64,000 nucleotides of DNA, from positions 118,211 through 182,210 of the forward strand of contig DXBM01000050.1 of NCBI GenBank assembly GCA_019116525.1. Direction: 5' to 3'. Source of the stretch: Candidatus Olsenella pullistercoris. Lineage in GTDB: Bacteria > Actinomycetota > Coriobacteriia > Coriobacteriales > Atopobiaceae. The number at the start of each line of letters is the position of its first letter. Within the stretch, counting starts at the first letter, position 1. Of the stretch, positions 53,273-61,746 are shown piece by piece. The notes below the pieces were generated by a model. That model had not been told where the DNA came from, searched no databases, and worked only from the letters and a program-made list of their open reading frames with translations. The position numbers and the translations under genes were made by a program.

Positions 53273-54775
53273 TCATTTCTCGGTCAGGTGGCCGTCGCGG
53301 ACCTCCCAGGTGCGGCTCGTGCAGGCCGAGAGGAACCTCCGGTCGTGGCTCACTAGGAGCAGCGCGCCCGGATAGGCAGCTAGGGCCCGCTCGAGCGCCT
53401 CGGTGGAGTGGAGGTCGAGGTGGTTGGTCGGCTCGTCCATGACGATGAGCACGGGCCGGCGCAGGATGCCCTCGGCGAGCATGAGCTTGCGGAGCTCGCC
53501 GGGACTCGTGCGCCCGCCCTCGAGGATGCGGTCCGGGTCCGAGTTGAGCTGCGCCACGCTGGACAGCACGCGCCCGCGCTCGGAGGGAGCGAGGTCGGAC
53601 ACGCGGGCCACCAGCGCATCGCGCGCGGCGGCTGGAAGCTCCTGCGGAATGTCCAGCACCTCCACGCCCAGGCCGGCGTCAGCGGCGTTGGCGAGAAGAA
53701 CGCGCAGGTGCGCGAGAAGCGTGGACTTACCGGCGCCGTTTGGCCCGACGATTCCCACGTGGTCGGTGTTGCCCACCCAGAGCTCGGGAAGCTCGAGCGT
53801 GCCCTCCGGCCCGCAGGGAATGGTCGCGGCCGGAACGTGCAGCACCGTGCGGCGGCGTGCGGGCTCTGCGTCCATCCACAGGTCGCCGTCGTAGCGCTTC
53901 TGCACGCGCACGGCGGCGAGGCGCTCCTGCGCGGCAGCTACCCGTGCGTCCATCTGCGAGGAGAGGCGCCCTGCCTGCCCGTCCTTGCCGGTGTAGACCG
54001 CGAGGTCGATCTTGCCCTTGGCGTCGCGGTCCCTGGGGTCCAGGTTGCGCTTGCTGCGCCGCGCGTCGGCGCGCGCCGCCTCGTGGGCGCGCTTGTCCTT
54101 CTCGGCGGAGAGACGGGCGAGCTCGCGCTTGGCGTTTGCCCGCTCGGCTGCGGCAGCGCTGCGCTCGAGCTCTGCCTGGTCGTGCGCGGCGCTGTAGCCT
54201 CCCGGCCTCACGACGATGCCGCCGGGCTCGAAGGATGCGCAGCGGGTCGCGAGCGCGTCCACGAGGTCTCGGTCGTGGCTCACGAGGATGCCGATGCCGC
54301 GGAAGCGCGCGAGCGCCACCGTCAGCTCCGCACGGGCGTCCGCGTCGAGATGGTTGGTGGGCTCGTCCGCCACGAGGACGTCGGGACGGCTCCAGAGCGC
54401 TGCAGCGACCTGGAGCTTCTTGCGCTCGCCAAAGGAGAGTTCGGAGAAACGCCAGGGCATGTCATCGGCTATGCGGAACGCCTCGCGCAGCTCGCGGGCG
54501 TCGCGGCCGTAGTCCAGGGCGAAGTCGGCGAGTCCCTCGGGAGGCTCGTCGGCGTCCTGTGCCACGTAGGAGCAGACAAGCCCGCGCGTGACCGAGCCTG
54601 CGTCCGGTTGCAGCAGCCCGCAGGCGATTCTGGCCAACGTGGTCTTGCCGCAGCCGTTGTCTCCCAGGAGCGCGGTCCAGCCGGTCGGGAAGGTTATGGT
54701 GACGTTGTTGATGACGGCCTCGCGGGCCGCGGGGTAGGCGTAGCTGACGCCGGAGAGCACAAGCTGCATAGACAT
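53273..54775 (-). CDS. ABC-F family ATPase (two ABC cassettes; antibiotic-resistance-type candidate)
   Basis: GDNGCGKTTLARIA...FSELSFGERKKLQ...ADEPTNHLD; GPNGAGKSTLL...TSPGELRKLM...MDEPTNHLD; no TM. Confidence 0.93.
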   Translation of the reverse strand: MSMQLVLSGVSYAYPAAREAVINNVTITFPTGWTALLGDNGCGKTTLARIACGLLQPDAGSVTRGLVCSYVAQDADEPPEGLADFALDYGRDARELREAFRIADDMPWRFSELSFGERKKLQVAAALWSRPDVLVADEPTNHLDADARAELTVALARFRGIGILVSHDRDLVDALATRCASFEPGGIVVRPGGYSAAHDQAELERSAAAAERANAKRELARLSAEKDKRAHEAARADARRSKRNLDPRDRDAKGKIDLAVYTGKDGQAGRLSSQMDARVAAAQERLAAVRVQKRYDGDLWMDAEPARRRTVLHVPAATIPCGPEGTLELPELWVGNTDHVGIVGPNGAGKSTLLAHLRVLLANAADAGLGVEVLDIPQELPAAARDALVARVSDLAPSERGRVLSSVAQLNSDPDRILEGGRTSPGELRKLMLAEGILRRPVLIVMDEPTNHLDLHSTEALERALAAYPGALLLVSHDRRFLSACTSRTWEVRDGHLTEK

Positions 54776-54784
54776 CTCTTCTCT

Positions 54785-54810
54785 GCGCGCTGGGGCCGTG
54801 CCCCGCGCGC
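54785..54810 (-). promoter_or_regulatory. GC-rich leader hairpin upstream of ABC-F gene
   Basis: GCGCGC-T-GGGGC-CGT-GCCCC-GCGCGC. Confidence 0.45.
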
Positions 54811-54878
54811 GTCAGGGCGAATCTGATCGAGAGTGTCTAGCGAATGCGCACGTCTCCCTGTCCTCCTGCCGGTCCGAT

Positions 54879-54929
54879 GGCGGCGCCACCCGCGCTGCGG
54901 GGCCCATTCCCCGCTCGGCCGACGCCGCC
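54879..54929. promoter_or_regulatory. Nested leader hairpin in divergent ABC-F / TetM-like intergenic region
   Basis: GGCGGCG...CGCCGCC enclosing GCGGGG...CCCCGC. Confidence 0.4.
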
Positions 54930-55005
54930 AGTATGCCCGTGGGGCACGTTTGCGTCAAGCTATGATGAAGGCGGGTGACAGCTTGGTGAAAGAGAGGGGC
55001 GTCGC

Positions 55006-57009
55006 TTGAGACAGGCGGTCGTGGGGCTTCTGGCGCATGTGGACGCAGGCAAGACCACGCTTGCGGAGGCCATGCTCGCCGAGGCGGGGGCCATTCGCGC
55101 GCCCGGGCGCGTGGACGACGGAAGCACCCACCTCGACACCGATGCGATGGAGCGCGAGCGCGGCATCACGATCTTCTCGTCCACCGCGGCTCTCGACTGG
55201 GCGGGAACGCACCTCATGCTCGTGGACGCGCCCGGCCACGTGGACTTCTCCGCCGAGGCGGAGCGCACGATCGCCGCGCTTGACGCCGCGATTCTCGTGG
55301 TGGGCGCAAACGACGGCGTTCAGGGCCACACCGAGACCCTGTGGGACCTGCTCGAGCGCCACGGCGTCCCGACCTTCGTCTTCGTGAGCAAGTGCGACCT
55401 TGAGAACCCCGGGCGAGAGGGGCTTCTCGCCGAGCTCTCCGCGAGGCTTTCCCCTGCCTGCCTTGACGCTTGCGCCCTGCTTGCCGGGGACGCTGCCGCC
55501 ACGGAGGAGGCAGCCGCGAGCGACGAGGCAGCCATGGAGGAGTTTCTGGAGAGCGGGGCGCTCGCCGTGCGCACGCTTGTGCGCCTGGTGGCCGCTCGCG
55601 ATGTCTTTCCGGTCTTCTTTGGGGCGGCGCTGCGAGGCGAAGGCGTGCGCGACCTGCTCGACGGCATGTGCGAGCTGCTTGCCGAGAGGGACTGGCCGGA
55701 GGAGTTTGCGGCGCGTGTGTACCGGGTCTCGCGCGGGGCGCGCGGTGAGCGCCTCGCGTGGGTGAAGGTGACGGGCGGCTCGCTGCGTGCCAAGGCGCAG
55801 CTTGCGGGCAGCGACTGGGGAGTTTCGTGGCAGGAGAAGGTCAACGAGGTGCGCCTCTACCAAGGGGCGAGCTTTGAGACCGTGACGGAGGTGCCGGCGG
55901 GGCGGGTATGCGCCGTCACCGGGCTCACCCACGTGATGCCGGGGAGCGCCCTCGGCGCGGAGGCGGCGGGGGAGCGTCCGATGCTTGCGCCCGTGCTCTC
56001 CTACCAGGTGATTCCCGAGCCCGGCGCAGACGTGACCGCGCTCGTGCGGGCGCTGCGCGAGCTCGCTGGCGAGGACCCGATGCTTGGCGTGACCTGGCAC
56101 GAGGAGCTCCAGGAGGCGCACGTGCAGCTCATGGGGGAGGTCCAGCAGGACGTGGTGGCTGCGCTCCTGCGCGAGCGCTATGGCATGAGCGTCACGTTCG
56201 GCCCCGGTGGCATCCTCTACAAGGAGACCGTGACGGCGCCCGCGGAGGGCGTGGGCCACTTCGAGCCGCTGCGCCACTACGCGGAGGTGCGCCTTCTGGT
56301 GGAGCCGCTGCCGCGCGGGTCGGGCGTGGAGTTTGGCACGCGCTGCTCGACGGACGACCTCGACCTCAACTGGCAGCGCCTCATCCTCACGAACGCGATG
56401 GAGCGCGACCACCTGGGCGTGCTCACGGGCTCGCCGCTCACGGACGTGAGGGTCACGCTGCTCGCGGGCCGCGCGCACGCCAAGCACACCGAGGGCGGAG
56501 ACTTCCGCCAGGCCACCTACCGTGCCGTCCGACAAGCCCTCATGGGGGCGCGCGAGCGCGGGGAGTGCCTGCTGCTGGAGCCGTGGTATCGCTTTCGGCT
56601 TGCGGTGCCGGCCGAGCGCGTGGGCCGCGCGCTCACGGACCTCACGCGCATGGCGGCGGAGTTTGGTGCCCCGGAGCCCTCGGGGGATCTGTCGAGAATA
56701 ACCGGCGAGGTCCCAGCGTCCGAGGTGGGGGAGTACGCGCTCGAGGTTGCTCGCTACACGGGCGGGCGTGGGAGGCTCTCGCTCGAGCTCGCCGGCTATC
56801 GGGAGTGCCACAACGCGGACGAGGTCGTTGCCGCAGCGGGGTATGACCCAGAGGCAGACCTGCCCAACACGCCCGACTCCGTCTTCTGCAGCCACGGCGC
56901 GGGCCACACGGTCAAGTGGGCTGACGTGCCCGCGCACGCGCACACGGTTGCGGACCCGGCGCGACTGCGCCCGTACCGAGCCGCCGACGCCTCGTTCTTC
57001 TCGGCGTAG
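55006..57009 (+). CDS. TetM-like ribosomal-protection-type translational GTPase
   Basis: GLLAHVDAGKTTLAEAMLAEAGAIRAPGRVDDGSTHLDTDAMERERGITIFSSTAAL; DAPGHVDFSAEAERT; TTG start. Confidence 0.93.
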   Translation: MRQAVVGLLAHVDAGKTTLAEAMLAEAGAIRAPGRVDDGSTHLDTDAMERERGITIFSSTAALDWAGTHLMLVDAPGHVDFSAEAERTIAALDAAILVVGANDGVQGHTETLWDLLERHGVPTFVFVSKCDLENPGREGLLAELSARLSPACLDACALLAGDAAATEEAAASDEAAMEEFLESGALAVRTLVRLVAARDVFPVFFGAALRGEGVRDLLDGMCELLAERDWPEEFAARVYRVSRGARGERLAWVKVTGGSLRAKAQLAGSDWGVSWQEKVNEVRLYQGASFETVTEVPAGRVCAVTGLTHVMPGSALGAEAAGERPMLAPVLSYQVIPEPGADVTALVRALRELAGEDPMLGVTWHEELQEAHVQLMGEVQQDVVAALLRERYGMSVTFGPGGILYKETVTAPAEGVGHFEPLRHYAEVRLLVEPLPRGSGVEFGTRCSTDDLDLNWQRLILTNAMERDHLGVLTGSPLTDVRVTLLAGRAHAKHTEGGDFRQATYRAVRQALMGARERGECLLLEPWYRFRLAVPAERVGRALTDLTRMAAEFGAPEPSGDLSRITGEVPASEVGEYALEVARYTGGRGRLSLELAGYRECHNADEVVAAAGYDPEADLPNTPDSVFCSHGAGHTVKWADVPAHAHTVADPARLRPYRAADASFFSA

Positions 57010-57047
57010 GTGGGAGTCAGGCAGAGATGGGGAAAGGGGCCACGGAC

Positions 57048-57539
57048 ATGGCTGACGAGGTTGCGTTCAGGCCGGCAGTGAGGGCAGACGTGCCGCTCAT
57101 CCTGGCGTTCATACGCGAGCTGGCCGAGTACGAGGGGATGCTCGACGAGGTCGTGGCAGACGAGGAAACGCTTGAGACATGGGTCTTCGACCGTCACGGG
57201 GCCGAGGTGATCTTTGCGCTCGACGCGGGCGTCGAGGTCGGCTTTGCTCTGTTCTTCCACAACTTCTCGACGTTCCTCGGGAGGTCGGGCGTCTACCTGG
57301 AGGACCTGTACGTCAAGCCCGAGTGGCGCGGGAAGGGCTTTGGCAAGGCCATGCTGCGCAGGCTCGCCCAGATTGCGCTCGAGCGCGGCTGCGGGCGCCT
57401 CGAGTGGTGGTGCCTCGACTGGAACCGCCCGAGCATTGAGTTCTACCTCTCGATGGGGGCGGAGCCCATGAGCGACTGGACGGTGTATCGAGTCGCGGGC
57501 GACGCGCTCCGGGAGCTGGCCGGAGACCCTGCCCAGTAG
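57048..57539 (+). CDS. GNAT family N-acetyltransferase
   Basis: VYLEDLYVKPEWRGKGFGKAMLRRLAQIALERGCGRLEWWCLDWN. Confidence 0.96.
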   Translation: MADEVAFRPAVRADVPLILAFIRELAEYEGMLDEVVADEETLETWVFDRHGAEVIFALDAGVEVGFALFFHNFSTFLGRSGVYLEDLYVKPEWRGKGFGKAMLRRLAQIALERGCGRLEWWCLDWNRPSIEFYLSMGAEPMSDWTVYRVAGDALRELAGDPAQ

Positions 57540-57540
57540 T

Positions 57541-57648
57541 GAAATTGGGGACGTGCTTTTTCTCTCAGAGACAATGGGACAGGTTCACGCTCGGCCAAGA
57601 GCGAACCTGTCCCTTCTTCTCTGAGAGAAAAAGCACGTCCCCAATTTC
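57541..57648. repeat. Long palindromic repeat, family B
   Basis: GAAATTGGGGACGTGCTTTTTCTCTCAGAGA...GGGACAGGTTC...GAACCTGTCCC...TCTCTGAGAGAAAAAGCACGTCCCCAATTTC. Confidence 0.95.
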
Positions 57649-57660
57649 TGCCAATTTCTG

Positions 57661-58659
57661 TCAGATGAGGTCGTAGGGCATCTGGCGGACGAAGAGGTAG
57701 AAGAGCGCGAGCAGGGGCCATGCCATTGGGAGGAAGAGGTACGCGCCCCCAAGGACCATGAGGCGTGCTACGTAGAACGCCGCTCTCCGCACGCCCGTGC
57801 GCGGCCTCGTCTCGCAGCTCATCCGCACGAACGCCCCGCCGGGCGTGGAGCCCCCGCTCATCGCCGGTCGCACAAGCTCGACGAGGACGAACGCCACGCA
57901 GCCCGCCGCGAGCGCCCAGGGCCCGTCGACCCAGCGCTCGCCGCCGGGCACGTTGTGGAGGACGAGCACCACAATGCCCGCCACTACCGTGGAGGCGAGC
58001 GTGACGATCAGCGTGTCCAGCCAAAACGCCACGCAGCGGCGCACGAAGCCAGGCTCGTGCGTGACCTCCCCCTCCTCCGCGAGCGCGCCAGGCGGCAGCA
58101 CGCGGGAGAGCGCCGCGGCAGCAAGCCAGCCCAGTGCGGCGCCGGAGGTGTTGTAAATGAGGTCGTCCACGTCGGCGGTGCGATAGGCGTACGGATAGAT
58201 GCCAAAGAGACCGGTCCCCTGGGCCGCCTCGACGCAGAGCGAGACGGCGAGCCCCGTGAGGACGGACCTCCAGAAGCCCCAGCGCAGCAGGCGTCCGGCG
58301 ATGAAGCCGAGCGGCATGAAGAACACAACGTTGAAGGCGATCTGCGGCAGCGTTCTCACGCCGTCGCGGGCGAAGTCGCCGATGAAGGCGAGGGGGTCGA
58401 GCTGCCAGGGAATGCCGTAGGTGATGCCCGGTCCGGAGCTTCCGCTCGGGAGCGGCCAGAGCGTGAAGCACCCGATGCCGAGCAGGTAGAGCACGGCAAG
58501 GTACGTTGACATGCCCGTTCCGAGGCGCAGACGGCCGTCGCGGTGGTAAAGCCAGGCGAGGATCGGGAGCGTCAGGGCGATGGAGGCCATCGGCCACAGG
58601 ACGAGCGCCAGAAGGAAGTTCTCCGTGTAGCCGGCAAGAAAGTGCCTGATGAGGTTCAT
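57661..58659 (-). CDS. VanZ-family domain fused to RDD-like membrane domain
   Basis: VanZ-like NVVFFMPLGFIAGRLLRWGFWRSVLTGLAVSLCVEAAQG...ADVDDLIYNTSGAALGWL; RDD-like FVRRCVAFWLDTLIVTL...GGSTPGGAFVRM. Confidence 0.88.
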   Translation of the reverse strand: MNLIRHFLAGYTENFLLALVLWPMASIALTLPILAWLYHRDGRLRLGTGMSTYLAVLYLLGIGCFTLWPLPSGSSGPGITYGIPWQLDPLAFIGDFARDGVRTLPQIAFNVVFFMPLGFIAGRLLRWGFWRSVLTGLAVSLCVEAAQGTGLFGIYPYAYRTADVDDLIYNTSGAALGWLAAAALSRVLPPGALAEEGEVTHEPGFVRRCVAFWLDTLIVTLASTVVAGIVVLVLHNVPGGERWVDGPWALAAGCVAFVLVELVRPAMSGGSTPGGAFVRMSCETRPRTGVRRAAFYVARLMVLGGAYLFLPMAWPLLALFYLFVRQMPYDLI

Positions 58660-58775
58660 GTTGCCCGTTCTTCTCGCAGGGTTGGTCCGTACATTGTGCG
58701 GGAGCGCGCCGCGAGATGCCATTGCGTCCCCTTGCGGTTGAGTGAGCATTTCGCAAGGTGCAGAAATTGGGGACA

Positions 58776-58883
58776 GAAATTGGGGACGCGCTTTTTCTCT
58801 CAGAGAAAAGGGGACAGGCCCGCTTCCGGCCGGGAGCGAACCTGTCCCTTTCGCTCTGAGAGAAAAAGCACGTCCCCAATTTC
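58776..58883. repeat. Long palindromic repeat, family B (with an extra 13-bp partial end copy at 58763-58775)
   Basis: GAAATTGGGGACGCGCTTTTTCTCTCAGAGA...TCTGAGAGAAAAAGCACGTCCCCAATTTC. Confidence 0.95.
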
Positions 58884-58896
58884 TGCTATGATGTGA

Positions 58897-58910
58897 TGGA
58901 AACGTTTCCA
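58897..58910. promoter_or_regulatory. LacI/CcpA-type operator TGGAAACGTTTCCA
   Basis: Perfect 14-bp palindrome 30 bp upstream of MFS start. Confidence 0.65.
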
Positions 58911-58939
58911 CGCCAATCCGCCCCCGCAGGGAGCTCACC

Positions 58940-60139
58940 GTGACCGTTGTCCTTCTCGTTGTCATCTACGTGGCCTTCGTTGGCCTTGGCATCCCGGACT
59001 CGCTCTTTGGCGCGGCGTGGCCCGCCATCTACGCCGACTTTGGCGTCCCAGTCTCGTGGGGCAGCCTCGTCACCATGGTCGTCTCGTGCGGGACCATCGT
59101 CTCGAGCCTGGCGTCCGCCACGGTGATCTCGCGCTTTGGGACGGGGCGCGTCACCGCGGCCTCCACCGCGCTCACGGTCGTTGCCCTCGCCGGCTTTGCC
59201 GTGGCGCCCGCGTTCCCGTGGCTGTGCGTGCTCGCCGTGCCGCTGGGCCTGGGCGCCGGCGCCATCGACACAGCGCTCAACAACTACGTGGCGCTGCACT
59301 ACCGTGCCACGCACATGAACTTCCTGCACTGCGCCTACGGGGTGGGCGTCACGCTGAGCCCGTTCCTTATGTCGATGGCGCTCTCTGTTGGGACCTGGCG
59401 CGAGGGCTACCTCGGCGCGACGCTCTGCCAGGTGCTCATCTGCGCGCTCACGGTCGCGATCCTGCCGCTCTGGGGTCGCGTCGGGCACGAGGCCGGAGAG
59501 CGGGGCGAGCAGGGCGAGAAGGACGTTGAGACGCGCGCCGCAAGCCCGCTCTCCCTTGTGCGCCGCCACGACGTGCGCTTGGCGTGCCTGGTCTTTCTCT
59601 GCTCGGTTGCCATCGAGTGCATCTGCAACAACTGGGGGTCGAGCTACCTCGTCAACGACCGGGGGCTGGGGCCCGCCGAGGCTGCCGGCACGGTCACGGT
59701 CTACTACGTGGGCGTGACAGCGGGCCGCTTCCTTTCCGGCGTGCTCGCCAACAGGCTCTCGAGCAAGCAGCTTGTGGGGCTGGGCCAGGCGGTGACCTTC
59801 GCGGCGGTTCTCGCCCTGCTCCTGCCGCTGCCGTCGGCGGTGGCTCCGGCGGGCCTGTTCTTCGTTGGGTTCGGTAACAGCCCGCTTTACCCCAACATGC
59901 TCCACCTCACCCCGCGCCTGTTCGGCCGCGAGCTCTCGCAGGCGGTGATAGGCGTGCAGATGGCGGCGTCGTATCTGGGGTCGCTGCTGCTCGCCCCGCT
60001 CTTTGGGGTTCTCGGCCAGTCGTTTGGGTTCTGGCTCTTCCCGGTGGCGCTGCTCGCGCTGAGCCTCGTGGTGCTGGGAGCGTTCGTCGCGCTCATGCGG
60101 CTCAAGGGGTGGCGCCCGCGCCGACCCGCGCGCTCCTAG
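58940..60139 (+). CDS. MFS transporter (FucP/GalP-like set)
   Basis: FVGLGIPDSLFGAAWPAIYADFGVPVSWGSLVTMVVSCGTIVSS; 12 TM segments; GTG start. Confidence 0.92.
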   Translation: MTVVLLVVIYVAFVGLGIPDSLFGAAWPAIYADFGVPVSWGSLVTMVVSCGTIVSSLASATVISRFGTGRVTAASTALTVVALAGFAVAPAFPWLCVLAVPLGLGAGAIDTALNNYVALHYRATHMNFLHCAYGVGVTLSPFLMSMALSVGTWREGYLGATLCQVLICALTVAILPLWGRVGHEAGERGEQGEKDVETRAASPLSLVRRHDVRLACLVFLCSVAIECICNNWGSSYLVNDRGLGPAEAAGTVTVYYVGVTAGRFLSGVLANRLSSKQLVGLGQAVTFAAVLALLLPLPSAVAPAGLFFVGFGNSPLYPNMLHLTPRLFGRELSQAVIGVQMAASYLGSLLLAPLFGVLGQSFGFWLFPVALLALSLVVLGAFVALMRLKGWRPRRPARS

Positions 60140-60225
60140 GGGGCGGGACCTAGGCCCTCCTGGGGCCGCGGGCTCCTGACGCCCCTCTCGGGTGGTATCG
60201 TCGACACCGTCAACCGAGGGAGGGG

Positions 60226-61173
60226 ATGTCCGTGCTCCACACGACCGCCTACGATTCTCCGCTTGGCGAGATGCTGCTGGCAAGCGACGGCACTGCCCTC
60301 ACGGGCCTGTGGTTCGCGGGCCAGCGCCATGCTGCCGCGGGACTCTCGCCGGACGCGACGCCCCGTGACGACCTGCCCGTCTTTGATGCTGCCCGCGCCT
60401 GGCTCCGCTCGTACTTCTCGGGCGAGAAGAACCTGGGGCCGCTGACCCTCAGGCTCACGGGGACCCCCTTCCAGACCTGCGTCTGGGACGCCCTGTGCAA
60501 GGTGCCCTACGGCCAGACCGTCACGTACGGCGAGCTTGCCGCGCGCGTCGGACAGCGCCTGGGGCGCGTCACCTCCGCCAGGGCGGTGGGGTCGGCCGTG
60601 GGCCGCAACCCCGTTTCCGTCATCGTGGGCTGCCACCGGGTACTCGGCTCGCGCGGCGAGCTCACCGGCTACGCCGGTGGCGTCTGGCGCAAGCGCGCCC
60701 TTCTCGCCCTCGAGCTCGAGGGCCTTTCGATCGAGGAGGCGCGCGAGCGCCCCGCGACCCTCGTGAGCGCGCTCGCAGACGCGTGGGAGCGCTCGGTTCG
60801 CGCGACGCACGACTTCCTCCTCCCCGGGGAGGTGGAGCGGATGCGCCCCACGGTTCCCGGCGTGATCGGTCGCGTGCCGCGCCTGCTCGTGGCGCGCCGG
60901 GAGGGCGTCCCGATTGGGTTTCTCGGCATGGACGGGGACTTCGTGGAGATGCTGTTCGTGGGCCCCGGGGAGCGAGGGCGCGGTGTGGGGCGGCTGCTCA
61001 TGGAGCGGGCGACGGAGCTCCTCGGTGCGCGCGAGGTCTCGGTGAACGAGCAGAACCGCCAGGCCGTTGGCTTCTACGAGCGCATGGGGTTCGTTGTCCT
61101 TCGCCGCACGCCCACGGACGAGGACGGGCGCCCCTATCCGCTGCTCTACATGGGGCTCTCGCCCGATGCCTGA
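60226..61173 (+). CDS. Ogt-type methylated-DNA-protein-cysteine methyltransferase fused to GNAT acetyltransferase
   Basis: TPFQTCVWDALCKVPYGQTVTYGELAARVG...NPVSVIVGCHRVLGSRGELTGYAGG; C-terminal LFVGPGERGRGVGRLLMERATELLG. Confidence 0.92.
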   Translation: MSVLHTTAYDSPLGEMLLASDGTALTGLWFAGQRHAAAGLSPDATPRDDLPVFDAARAWLRSYFSGEKNLGPLTLRLTGTPFQTCVWDALCKVPYGQTVTYGELAARVGQRLGRVTSARAVGSAVGRNPVSVIVGCHRVLGSRGELTGYAGGVWRKRALLALELEGLSIEEARERPATLVSALADAWERSVRATHDFLLPGEVERMRPTVPGVIGRVPRLLVARREGVPIGFLGMDGDFVEMLFVGPGERGRGVGRLLMERATELLGAREVSVNEQNRQAVGFYERMGFVVLRRTPTDEDGRPYPLLYMGLSPDA

Positions 61174-61201
61174 CGGGGTCGTCGACTTTGGAGGCGCACA
61201 T

Positions 61202-61744
61202 CTATTCCATTGAGCGCAGGTGCTCGAGCACCGGCCGCAGGTGCTCGCGGCGCGTCCCGTCAAAGCCCTCGCGCATGGCGTCGAGCGCGAAGGCGACGCG
61301 CGGGTCGGTCCTGGCCTCCTTTGCCTGCATGCGGAAGAACGCGCGCATGGCCAGCTTGTCGAGGGCACACAGGCGGTCGAAGTCAAAGCCGCCCTGGCAG
61401 TAGAAGCGCGCGAGGCGTGGGTAGCGCTCGCTCGGGAACGCGCGCTCGAGGGCGGCGTCGGTCTCGCTCCTGGGCCACTCCTCGCTCGGCATGGGGTAGG
61501 CTCCCACGCCCACGACCACGTAGCGGCACTCGGGGCGCTCGTCCATGAGGTCGCGCAGCCAGCGGGCGCCCTTGAGCCCTCCGGCGTGGAACCAGCTGAG
61601 AAAGACGATCGTTCCCGCGTCGGCCACGCCGGCCGACGCGCGCCCAGCGAACGGGACAGCCTTGGTCCCGAGCGACTCCGCGAGCCAGCGGGCGTACTTC
61701 TCGGTGAACCCGGTCTGCGAGCAGTAGACGACGGCGGTGCTCAT
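61202..61744 (-). CDS. Flavodoxin-domain protein (HemG-like)
   Basis: TAVVYCSQTGFTEKYARWLAESLG...FLSWFHAGGLKG...RYPRLARFYCQGGFDFDRL. Confidence 0.88.
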   Translation of the reverse strand: MSTAVVYCSQTGFTEKYARWLAESLGTKAVPFAGRASAGVADAGTIVFLSWFHAGGLKGARWLRDLMDERPECRYVVVGVGAYPMPSEEWPRSETDAALERAFPSERYPRLARFYCQGGFDFDRLCALDKLAMRAFFRMQAKEARTDPRVAFALDAMREGFDGTRREHLRPVLEHLRSME

Positions 61745-61746
61745 GC

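Noticed and set aside
54955-56943. 662-aa antisense ORF opposite the TetM-like gene
   Set aside because: No recognisable motif, Arg/His/Gly-rich; sense strand has all GTPase motifs.
57443-58879. 478-aa minus ORF beginning inside a family B repeat (MGTCFFSQSERDRFAPG...)
   Set aside because: Arises because the palindrome is open in several frames; downstream part is an out-of-frame reading of VanZ-RDD. Noted only as a sign that repeats create spurious starts.
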